Source: JAGOBX01 sp036733285
Lineage (GTDB): Bacteria; JAGOBX01
DNA length: 8,470 nucleotides
Assembly (NCBI GenBank): GCA_036733285.1
Contig: DAINAU010000175.1
Coordinates: 1-8,470 of the forward strand
Direction: 5' to 3'
The notes under the pieces are model-generated. The model was not told the origin of the DNA, searched no databases, and saw only the letters and a program-made list of their open reading frames with translations. A program made the position numbers and the translations under genes. The stretch's first letter is position 1; every line of letters begins with the position of its first letter. This document shows, piece after piece, positions 1-6,872 of this stretch.

Positions 1-302
1 TTTTTTGTCCGATGTTTTGCTTCCAATGCCTAATAAATTGTTAAATTATTTTTTTAGAATTTCCGTTTCTTTGGACTGCGCGCTCGCCGGATTGCCAGAA
101 CCAGATTGTTAATAAAAAATTTTATTTGACTATATAAACAATATATTGTAAATTATATATATTAAATTTGAAAAATTACATTTTCAGAGCCAAGTAAAAT
201 TTTTAAAAAAATTTTATATCTTGAAATGCTTATAAAATTCATTTATTTCAATATTTTGGATTTTATAAGTTTAGAATTTAAAAATATTTTTTTTTATGGG
301 GT
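1..302. other. AT-rich leader region upstream of gatA, with a possible end of an upstream ORF
   Basis: This stretch holds no convincing complete gene. Bases 2-112 are open in one + frame from the window edge to a TAA at 110-112, giving 36 residues that end in LAGLPEPDC. Bases 67-109 are clearly richer in G+C than their surroundings. The reading is not recognisable as a protein family, and the opposite strand over the same patch also reads like protein (ending SKETEILKK) but has a stop just before it. It could be the tail of an upstream gene, a decayed remnant or an intergenic repeat. Bases 113-300 are almost entirely A/T, as expected of a promoter and leader region. No tRNA or riboswitch fold was seen. 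Confidence 0.4.
126..154 (+). promoter_or_regulatory. Possible sigma-70 promoter for the gatA unit
   Basis: TTGACT at 126-131 matches 5 of 6 positions of the -35 consensus. After a 17-base spacer comes TAAATT at 149-154, which matches 4 of 6 positions of the -10 consensus. The region is so AT-rich that chance -10 matches are common, and the implied leader of about 150 bases is long. TATAAG at 264-269 is an alternative -10 box but has no good -35 partner. Confidence 0.3.
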
Positions 303-311
303 TTGGATTTA

Positions 312-1775
312 ATGACCGGTTTTAAATATTCGATAAAAAATATAAACGAGGGATTAACTCAAAAAAAATTCAGCGCCAAAGAATTGCTCGACGATATTTA
401 TAAAAGTATTGAAGAAAAAAATAAAAGCATTAACGCTTTTATAACATTGACAAAAGAGATTGCATACAGTCAAGCGGAAACTATTGACAAAAAAATAAAC
501 GCAGGCGAAAATATAGGAATTTTAAACGGCGTTCCGATAGGAATAAAAGATAATATTTGTTTAAAAAACTCTTTGACCTCCTGCGGTTCGAAAATACTTT
601 CCAATTTTAAACCTCCCTATAACGCGACTGTAATAGAAAAACTAATGTCTGAAGGAATGCTTTTTATCGGAAAACTCAATATGGACGAATTCGCAATGGG
701 TTCTTCTACTGAAACCTCGTTTTACGGCGCCACAAAAAATCCTTGGAATTTAAACAAAATTCCCGGCGGCTCCTCAGGCGGTTCGGCTGCGGCAGTTGCT
801 GCCAGACTTGTTCCGGTAACTCTCGGTTCCGATACCGGCGGCTCAATTCGTCAGCCGGCAGCGTTATGCGGAGTATGCGGCATTAAACCGACATACGGCA
901 GAGTATCCAGATACGGACTCATAGCTTACGCTTCTTCGCTTGACCAGATTGGCGCATTTTCTTTAACTACTGAAGACAACGCTTATATTTTACAGGCAAT
1001 CGAGGGATACGACCGCAAAGATTCGACTTCAGCCAATATTCCTGTTAAAAACTATTTTGATTTTTTAAAAAACGATATAAAAGATAAAAAAATCGGGATA
1101 CCCAAAGAATATACGGGCTCCGGATTATCCGAAACAATGCGCGGAATAATAAATAAAGCTTGCTCGCAATTTGTATCCGAATTCGGATGCAAAATTGTAG
1201 AAATCAGTCTGCCCCATACTGAATATGCGATAGCGGCATATTATATTCTGGCGACTGCTGAAGCGTCTTCAAATCTCGCAAGATACGACGGAGTCAAATA
1301 CGGATACAGAACGCATCAGTATGAAAACCTTGTTGATATGTATGAAAAAACAAGAACCGAAGGTTTTGGCGACGAAGTCAAAAGAAGAATTATGCTTGGA
1401 AATTACGCGTTATCCGCAGGATATTACGACGCTTATTATAAAAAAGCTCAAAAAATAAGAACATTAATTAAAAGAGATTTTGATAAAGCTTTTGCCGAAT
1501 GCGACATTATTTTAACGCCGACTACTCCGGCTACCGCTTTTAATATTGGAGAAAAAACCAATAATCCAATTGAAATGTATTTGTCTGATATATATACAAT
1601 ATCCGTAAATCTTGCGGGGATTCCGGCGATATCCGTTCCCGGAGGTTTTATCGGAGGAATGCCGGCTGGCGTTCAACTAATCGGAAATTCGTTTGAAGAA
1701 GAAAAAATATACAATTTTGCTTATAAATTTGAATCTTTAAATAAATATTACGAAATAGATCCGGATGAAAAATAA
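312..1775 (+). CDS. gatA: Glutamyl-tRNA(Gln)/aspartyl-tRNA(Asn) amidotransferase subunit A
   Basis: This is the glutaminase subunit of the GatCAB amidotransferase. It releases ammonia from glutamine, which GatB uses to convert Glu-tRNA(Gln) or Asp-tRNA(Asn) to the correct Gln- or Asn-tRNA in the cytoplasm. The amidase-signature Ser-cisSer-Lys triad is visible: Lys in GIKDN, cis-Ser in the PGGSSGGSAAAVAA stretch and the nucleophile Ser in DTGGSIRQPA. Counted from the ATG at 312 these are K79, S154 and S178, the numbering I recall for Staphylococcus aureus GatA. That favours 312 over an in-frame TTG at 303. GGGG at 298-301 lies 10 bases before 312 and could be a weak ribosome binding site. The 487 residues are the usual full length. 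Neither gatB nor gatC is in the window. The end overlaps the next gene by 11 bases. Confidence 0.96.
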   Translation: MTGFKYSIKNINEGLTQKKFSAKELLDDIYKSIEEKNKSINAFITLTKEIAYSQAETIDKKINAGENIGILNGVPIGIKDNICLKNSLTSCGSKILSNFKPPYNATVIEKLMSEGMLFIGKLNMDEFAMGSSTETSFYGATKNPWNLNKIPGGSSGGSAAAVAARLVPVTLGSDTGGSIRQPAALCGVCGIKPTYGRVSRYGLIAYASSLDQIGAFSLTTEDNAYILQAIEGYDRKDSTSANIPVKNYFDFLKNDIKDKKIGIPKEYTGSGLSETMRGIINKACSQFVSEFGCKIVEISLPHTEYAIAAYYILATAEASSNLARYDGVKYGYRTHQYENLVDMYEKTRTEGFGDEVKRRIMLGNYALSAGYYDAYYKKAQKIRTLIKRDFDKAFAECDIILTPTTPATAFNIGEKTNNPIEMYLSDIYTISVNLAGIPAISVPGGFIGGMPAGVQLIGNSFEEEKIYNFAYKFESLNKYYEIDPDEK

Positions 1776-3000
1776 TAAAACTAAAGCAGCTATGCTTAAA
1801 CGGCTGCTCGATATTAGCGCGGCAGTCGCAAATTTTAAAGATCTGGATATTCTTCTTGAAAAAATTCTGTCTCAAGCGCGAGAAATCGCCAATGCAGACG
1901 CCGGTTCGATTTATATCAAAGAAAAAAATATGCTTCATTTCAGAGTAACTCAAAACGATACTTTAAGCAAACTTCTGCCGCCGGGAAAAAAACTTCAATA
2001 CTCATATTTTTCAATGGAAATCGACAATTCGACTATTTCGGGATACGCCGCGAATACCGGTGAAATACTTAATATTAAAGACGTCTATAAAATCGATAAA
2101 AACGCTCCTTACAATTTTGGAAAAAAATACGACGAAAAAACAAATTACAGAACCAAATCAATGTTGACAATTCCTTTAAAAACAAACATAGGTCAAATTG
2201 CCGGAGTATTGCAGATTATCAACGCTAAAAACGCTTCAAATAAACTAATTCCTTTTTCAAAATCATTAATTCCGGTAATGGAATATTTTGCAAACAGCGC
2301 CACCATATCAATTGAACGAGCGCAAATGACGCGCGAAATTATTTTGCGAATGATAAAGATGGCGGAATTACGCGATCCAAAAGAAACCGGAGCGCACGTA
2401 AACAGAGTCGGTTCTTACGCCGTGGAAATATACGAAAAATGGGCTTTAAAAAATAAAATAGACGTTCTGGATATAGAACGGAACCGCGATATTTTAAGAA
2501 TTGCCGCTATGCTTCACGACGTCGGCAAAGTTGGTATTTCGGATATCATTCTGAAAAAAAACGCTAAGTTCACTCCGGAAGAATACGATGAAATGAAAAA
2601 GCACACGATACTTGGAGCAAATCTTTTCGGGGAGATGAACTCGGAAGTCGATGTTGCCGCGTCGCAGATTGCTCTTAATCATCACGAACGCTGGGACGGC
2701 AAAGGCTATCCTGGCTACGTCGATACTTTTACAGGCAAACCGGTTGAAGGACGTCTTCTTGAAGACGGCAGACCAGCCGAAAAAAAAGAACGCGAGATTC
2801 CGTTATTCGCAAGAATCGTGTCAATAGCCGACGTATTCGACGCCCTTGCTTCTCCCAGAATATATAAAGAAGCTTGGACAGAAGACGAAGTTTTGAAAGC
2901 GATTAAAAACGGCGCAGGAACCCAGTTCGATCCCGAACTTGTCGATTGTTTTTTTGAAACATACGACACCATAAAATCAATAAAAAATAGATATGAGTAG
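1765..3000 (+). CDS. GAF domain plus HD-GYP domain protein, probable cyclic-di-GMP phosphodiesterase
   Basis: A predicted cytoplasmic signalling enzyme of 411 residues with no membrane segment or signal peptide. Residues about 22-185 form a GAF sensor domain and 195-400 an HD-GYP domain, the family that hydrolyses c-di-GMP at a two- or three-metal centre. Key residues are present: H211, the H251-D252 pair in LHDVGKVGI, H280, H306-H307 in NHHERWDGKGYP with GYP at 314-316, D356 in IADVFDAL, and K368. Two oddities stand out. About 20 extra residues lie between GYP and the REIPL segment, and the usual RPYK reads RIYK. From memory, long-insert HD-GYP proteins of this kind occur in spirochaetes and Deltaproteobacteria. 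The ATG at 1765 lies inside the end of gatA with no good ribosome binding site, so coupled translation is likely. An ATG at 1792 is an alternative start. The ligand sensed by GAF cannot be read from sequence. Confidence 0.92.
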   Translation: MKNNKTKAAMLKRLLDISAAVANFKDLDILLEKILSQAREIANADAGSIYIKEKNMLHFRVTQNDTLSKLLPPGKKLQYSYFSMEIDNSTISGYAANTGEILNIKDVYKIDKNAPYNFGKKYDEKTNYRTKSMLTIPLKTNIGQIAGVLQIINAKNASNKLIPFSKSLIPVMEYFANSATISIERAQMTREIILRMIKMAELRDPKETGAHVNRVGSYAVEIYEKWALKNKIDVLDIERNRDILRIAAMLHDVGKVGISDIILKKNAKFTPEEYDEMKKHTILGANLFGEMNSEVDVAASQIALNHHERWDGKGYPGYVDTFTGKPVEGRLLEDGRPAEKKEREIPLFARIVSIADVFDALASPRIYKEAWTEDEVLKAIKNGAGTQFDPELVDCFFETYDTIKSIKNRYE

Positions 3001-4117
3001 TATTGCCGTATTATGTCCGGGGTTCGGCGTTATACCCCGCGGAATCGAAACCGTTGTGAAAGAAACTTTTTTCGGGCTTGCAAAAAAAAATTCCGGTTTG
3101 AAAATTGATATCTACTGCGGCGCGGATGTTTTTCCGGAACCTGTTCCCGAAAATATCAAACTAAAAAAAATAAAGCTTCCTGAATTCGACGCTTTTTTTT
3201 CAAAATTATATTCAAAAACCGCAAAACGATTGAAATTTCCGGCTTCGGAAAAATTCGATTATAATTTTATGATGTTCGCTTTAAAACTCGCTCCAAAATT
3301 ATTTAAAATCAAATACGATATTATTTTCAATAACGCGGGAATTTTTTCGGCTTACATTTGCAACATATACAGAAAGCTATATAAAAAACCCTATATTCAT
3401 TCGGGGCATGCCGGAATTAATAATCTTGAATACGCTCTCGCCAGATTAATGCCGGATGTTTATATAGCTTCAACCGAACCCGCAAAACTCTGGATAGAAT
3501 CAAAGGTGGAACGATTAAAATGCGAAACGATTCCGAACGGCATTAATCCGAATCTTTTTTTCCCGGCTTCAATCGACGAAACTAAAATCGGTTTAGACCG
3601 CAAGTTGAAAAGACCAGTTTATTTATTCGTCGGCGCTTTGACAAACCAGAAACAACCCGATAAAATCTTAAGAGCTTTCATAGAAAACAATATCGGAAGT
3701 TTAATAATTATCGGAAACGGCGAATTAAAAAATAAGATTTTGGAAATGTCTAAAAATAATAATATATGCCGCGAAAATTTTATTTTTATTGACAACGTCG
3801 ATTATAATAAATTACCCGATTATTTTAATTTCTGCGATTATTTTGTTATGCCGTCGCTGAATGAAACTTTTGGAATAGTCTATATTATGGCTATCGCCTG
3901 CAATAAACCGGTAATTTCAGACGATAAACCGCAGCAAAAATGGATGCTTGAAAACGCCGGAATTTATTGCAAAGCCGAAGATTATAATTCCATTAAGCGC
4001 GCGATGCTGGAAATTACGCAAAAAGACTTTAAAAATTATCCGCTTATCAGATCGGAAAATTTTCACTGGAAAAATATTGTCAAACAATACGAGCAATTAA
4101 TTTCAAAACTTACTTGA
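2993..4117 (+). CDS. GT4-like (GT-B fold) glycosyltransferase
   Basis: A probable retaining glycosyltransferase of 374 residues that would move a sugar from a nucleotide-sugar donor onto a lipid, glycan or protein acceptor at the cytoplasmic side. The N-terminal half has the GT-B start with a glycine-containing loop (GFGVIPRGIET, residues 10-20). The C-terminal half has PNGIN (181-185), VGALTNQKQPD (213-223), IIIGNGE (238-244) and the donor-site block PSLNETFGIVYIMAIACNKPVIS (287-309), shown here by position only for family assignment. The first Glu of the family's E-x7-E motif is E291, but the second position is M299 instead of Glu, and the usual ACG reads ACN. Donor preference may therefore differ. 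No membrane segment is evident. The ATG overlaps the end of the HD-GYP gene by 8 bases (ATGAGTAG), with no clear ribosome binding site, which suggests coupled translation. Acceptor and sugar are unknown; surface polysaccharide or glycolipid synthesis is an inference. Confidence 0.85.
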   Translation: MSSIAVLCPGFGVIPRGIETVVKETFFGLAKKNSGLKIDIYCGADVFPEPVPENIKLKKIKLPEFDAFFSKLYSKTAKRLKFPASEKFDYNFMMFALKLAPKLFKIKYDIIFNNAGIFSAYICNIYRKLYKKPYIHSGHAGINNLEYALARLMPDVYIASTEPAKLWIESKVERLKCETIPNGINPNLFFPASIDETKIGLDRKLKRPVYLFVGALTNQKQPDKILRAFIENNIGSLIIIGNGELKNKILEMSKNNNICRENFIFIDNVDYNKLPDYFNFCDYFVMPSLNETFGIVYIMAIACNKPVISDDKPQQKWMLENAGIYCKAEDYNSIKRAMLEITQKDFKNYPLIRSENFHWKNIVKQYEQLISKLT

Positions 4118-4142
4118 CATTAAACTCATATAAAAATAAAAT
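4114..4142 (+). promoter_or_regulatory. Strong sigma-70 type promoter for the cyclase-family gene
   Basis: TTGACA at 4114-4119 is a perfect -35 box. After exactly 17 bases comes TAAAAT at 4137-4142, which matches 5 of 6 positions of the -10 consensus. The predicted start of transcription is near 4149, giving a leader of about 30 bases. The -35 box contains the TGA stop codon of the preceding glycosyltransferase (4115-4117), so promoter and stop codon share bases. Confidence 0.75.
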
Positions 4143-4160
4143 GTATTATTAATTTTTAGT

Positions 4161-4167
4161 AAGGAGG
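4161..4167 (+). promoter_or_regulatory. Strong ribosome binding site (AAGGAGG)
   Basis: AAGGAGG is fully complementary to the anti-Shine-Dalgarno core and ends 10 bases before the ATG at 4178. It fixes the start of the cyclase-family gene. It is by far the best ribosome binding site in the window, where other genes have weak or no visible sites. Confidence 0.9.
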
Positions 4168-4177
4168 ATAAACAATA

Positions 4178-4966
4178 ATGAAAGTTAAAATGTATGATTT
4201 AACTCAGCGTTTAAGCATTCATACTCCGCCCTGGCCGAGTTATGTTCCGTTGCAGGTTCAATATTTTAAAAGACTCGCCGGCGCGCATATGGGACAGGGG
4301 GCAAACGGTCAAATAATAACGACAAGCAACCATGTAGGAACTCATATGGACGGAGAAATCCATTTTTTTGCAAGCGGCAGAACTATAGGCGACGTTCCGC
4401 TTGACGAATGGTGCGGCGACGGAGTCGTCGTAGATATTTCCGACGCGGTGGGCGATTATGATTTATACACTCCGGATATGCTGATGAAACGCGCTAAAAT
4501 AAAAAAAGGGGATATTTTAATAATTAATACCGGCTATCACAGATACGGCTGGGATCAACCCGAATCCGACGAAGTTCGATATATGGTCAAGCATCCGGGA
4601 CCGTCTCCGGAATTCGCAGATTGGGCGCTCTCAATGAAGTTTAAATGGATAGGAGTGGACTGCGGCAGCGCGGATCATCCTATGAACACAATTCTTCGAA
4701 CATGGCATCCGAAACTTTTTTTAGAAGCCGAAGCCAAACTGAAAAAAAATCACGGCAAATCCTGGGACGAAATGTTTCCGCTTGAAAAATTCTACCAAAT
4801 AATGCATTTAAAACTGTTTCCAAAAAAACTCGTTCATGCTGAAAATATCGGAGGCGATATTGACAAATTAAAAAACAAACGCGTTTGGATAGGCGCGTTT
4901 TTATGGAGAGCCATCGAACTGGAATCCTGTATTGGAAGATTCGTGGCGTTCGAGTTTAAAAACTGA
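4178..4966 (+). CDS. Cyclase-family metal-dependent hydrolase (kynurenine formamidase/isatin hydrolase superfamily)
   Basis: A soluble 262-residue member of the 'putative cyclase' family, which includes kynurenine formamidase, isatin hydrolase and polyketide-cyclase-like proteins that hydrolyse amide or ring bonds with bound metal. The signature HxGTHxDxxxH is intact: H52, H56, D58 and H62. Further conserved blocks are GVDCGSADHP (159-168) and VHAENIGGDID (219-229), where E222 is the likely metal-ligand Glu. About 35 extra residues between those blocks mark a longer subfamily than KynB, and the Pro normally found between Asp and His in the signature is Glu, so KynB activity should not be assumed. 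The substrate is unknown. The gene has its own near-consensus promoter, a strong ribosome binding site and a hairpin behind it, so it appears to be a monocistronic, well-expressed unit. No tryptophan-degradation genes lie beside it. Confidence 0.88.
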   Translation: MKVKMYDLTQRLSIHTPPWPSYVPLQVQYFKRLAGAHMGQGANGQIITTSNHVGTHMDGEIHFFASGRTIGDVPLDEWCGDGVVVDISDAVGDYDLYTPDMLMKRAKIKKGDILIINTGYHRYGWDQPESDEVRYMVKHPGPSPEFADWALSMKFKWIGVDCGSADHPMNTILRTWHPKLFLEAEAKLKKNHGKSWDEMFPLEKFYQIMHLKLFPKKLVHAENIGGDIDKLKNKRVWIGAFLWRAIELESCIGRFVAFEFKN

Positions 4967-4993
4967 TTTTAAAGTTTTTTTGTATTCATAATG

Positions 4994-5031
4994 AATCCGG
5001 CCATTAATCGCAAATAATTAATGACCGGATT
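4994..5031 (+). terminator. Hairpin behind the cyclase-family gene, probable terminator
   Basis: AATCCGG (4994-5000) followed by CATTAAT (5002-5008) pairs with ATTAATG (5017-5023) and CCGGATT (5025-5031). That gives 14 pairs over 15 stem positions, with one C-A mismatch (5001/5024) and an 8-base loop. The following bases, TTATTATCTT, are T-rich but not a clean run, so termination may be leaky. It lies 28 bases after the cyclase stop codon and about 35 bases before the next start, so it could also limit read-through into the next gene. Confidence 0.6.
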
Positions 5032-5066
5032 TATTATCTTAAAAATATAAGGGAGTATCTTTTTTT

Positions 5067-6863
5067 ATGAGCGATATAAACGTAATGGTAATTTGTTTTA
5101 ATGATATATTCAAAAAAAAAATCGTCGATTATCTCGAAAAATATAATTTTGAGTTGTCTACTCCTGGCTCTATTTCTGAAGCGCTTCAGGAATATATTTC
5201 TCAAAAACCATATATGATTTTTATCGATCCTTTTTTTGTCGAACAAAGCATTCAGGGAATAGATATATTAATTCAATTAAAAAAAAACAATCAATTGCTT
5301 GCCGTTCCGGTAAAATTTATCGGAATGACTCAAAACATAAATAATTCCACTGAAAAAATATTAAAGGAAGCCTGCGATTATTATTTCTCCGAAAAAAATA
5401 TTCATCATATAGACGGCATATTGAAAGAAATAATAGAAAGCGACGGAACCGCAGGAAAACAAATAACGATAACTGAAACGTCGAAATTCGCCAACGATTT
5501 ATCAGTAAATCCTTTAAAAACATTAACGTCTGAAATTAATTATAAAGAATTAAACGATTACGTCAAATTGCTGGAAGACTTCAACAAAGAAATTTCAGGC
5601 GCCGACTCCGAAAAAATCAAAGACGAAAAAAGAAGCAGATTAACCAGACTTATAAAAGGATTCTGGAAATTATACACGGAAGTCGCGAAAAAATTCGTAA
5701 AATCCTCTGAAAACTCGCTTGAAACATTGGCGTTTTTAAGATTCAGAGCCATATTGACAAAAGAATGGTTTTCAGTTAATTCGCTTGACGCTTTAATTGA
5801 AAACATAAAAAAAACCGCTCAATTCGAAAAAATAAAAAACGTGTTTTATGCGGACGAATGGCTTAAACTTATTTTTAACGGAGTTATTCCGCCTACTTAT
5901 AACGACATACTTGTTCAGGAATTCAGACGCGTAAAAGGATTTCATAACCGCCTGAAAAATCTTACTACAAATTCGGAAGAAAACTATTATAATTCGCTCG
6001 CTATGTTTCTCGGTATAACCCATTTTGAAAATTTAAAAAAAGACGCCAAAAAAAATACCGACATAGATTTCGATATGCCGAAAACTGAAAATGAAATTCT
6101 CGAAACAGGAAAACAATTATTGTTCGAAAACGAGATAACAGAAATGTTTAAAGCTTTAACCAACACGTGCGTCGGCGCAATGGGCAATAAACAGCCGGTA
6201 TTATCTATTCTATCGGAAGAGGATTTGACGCGTAGAATAGTTAATAAACAGGATGTTTTAAAAATAATTAATGAGGTTGAAAAAATCGACCCTCAGCTTT
6301 TTGTCAGAATCAGATTGAACGACCAGAAAAAATTTGCCGAGTTCAAAATTATTCCTTTTTTTATTTTAGTTCCTTGTTCGGCGCAAAACGCAATATGCTG
6401 GGATCCGTGGCATAACAGCAATAAACGGACAAGTCCGGGGCGCGTCGCCATACCTATACTTCCGGAAAATCCTTTATACGAAATAGTCCTTGAAGCTCTC
6501 GGAAGTTTGAGATGGAGAACGTCTAAAGAAGTTGCCGATATTTATTGGATGGAAGAAGGATTGACAGGATATTATTATCAATTTTGGGAAGAATTCAGGG
6601 ATAAAATCGACCCTGAGACTAAAGAACCTTACGTCTCGTCTAAAAACAGTCTTGAAGAAAGTTTTGTGGAAGATTATTGCAAGTGGATAAAATTCGAATC
6701 TAAAGGACAGCTTAAACTTAAAAAAGAGGTCAGAGAAATTTTTTGGTTTAACGTGCCTTTCCCCGAAGAAATAAAAAACTCTCTTAAAGGCAGAGGACAA
6801 ATTTATGAAGAACTCCTGCAAAAAGACGGTCGCAGAGCAAAATCCAGATTTACCAAAAAATAA
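5067..6863 (+). CDS. Unrecognised protein with an N-terminal receiver-like domain
   Basis: A predicted soluble, lysine-rich protein of 598 residues whose overall family I do not recognise. Residues about 4-125 look like a response-regulator receiver domain. Hydrophobic strands alternate with helices, and D13, D54 (in IFIDPF), T88 (in IGMTQ) and K110 (in FSEK) sit where CheY has D13, D57, T87 and K109. The second acidic Mg-site residue is N12, and the Lys is followed by Asn instead of Pro, so phosphorylation is possible but uncertain. Residues 155-330 are mainly charged helices. Residues 340-590 form a second conserved-looking region rich in Trp and Tyr (for example ICWDPWHN, LRWRTSKEVADIYWMEE and GYYYQFWEEF), ending in a basic tail. 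No DNA-binding, GGDEF, EAL, kinase or membrane domain is evident. AAGGGAG at 5049-5055 supports the start. hflX follows after 9 bases. An A10 run lies at 5112-5121. Confidence 0.88.
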   Translation: MSDINVMVICFNDIFKKKIVDYLEKYNFELSTPGSISEALQEYISQKPYMIFIDPFFVEQSIQGIDILIQLKKNNQLLAVPVKFIGMTQNINNSTEKILKEACDYYFSEKNIHHIDGILKEIIESDGTAGKQITITETSKFANDLSVNPLKTLTSEINYKELNDYVKLLEDFNKEISGADSEKIKDEKRSRLTRLIKGFWKLYTEVAKKFVKSSENSLETLAFLRFRAILTKEWFSVNSLDALIENIKKTAQFEKIKNVFYADEWLKLIFNGVIPPTYNDILVQEFRRVKGFHNRLKNLTTNSEENYYNSLAMFLGITHFENLKKDAKKNTDIDFDMPKTENEILETGKQLLFENEITEMFKALTNTCVGAMGNKQPVLSILSEEDLTRRIVNKQDVLKIINEVEKIDPQLFVRIRLNDQKKFAEFKIIPFFILVPCSAQNAICWDPWHNSNKRTSPGRVAIPILPENPLYEIVLEALGSLRWRTSKEVADIYWMEEGLTGYYYQFWEEFRDKIDPETKEPYVSSKNSLEESFVEDYCKWIKFESKGQLKLKKEVREIFWFNVPFPEEIKNSLKGRGQIYEELLQKDGRRAKSRFTKK

Positions 6864-6872
6864 TTAATTTCA

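Noticed and set aside
139..148. CAATATATTG palindrome in the gatA leader, considered as an operator
   Set aside because: Short A/T palindromes are expected by chance in such AT-rich DNA, and there is no second copy.
303..311. TTG at 303 as the start of gatA
   Set aside because: The GGGG motif would lie only 1 base before it, and the ATG at 312 gives family-typical active-site numbering and better spacing.
1648..1953. 101-residue minus-strand frame across the gatA/HD-GYP junction
   Set aside because: It is antisense to two recognised genes and has a Phe/Cys-rich composition without motifs; a shadow frame.
5021..5051. Promoter candidate in front of the receiver-like gene (ATGACC ... TATAAG)
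   Set aside because: The -35 match is only 4 of 6, the spacer is 19 bases and the -35 lies inside the hairpin stem; not better than chance in this composition.
6474..6821. 115-residue open frame on the minus strand inside the receiver-like gene
   Set aside because: It lies wholly antisense to a well-supported gene, is rich in Phe and Ser as expected from reversed Lys/Glu codons, and matches no family.
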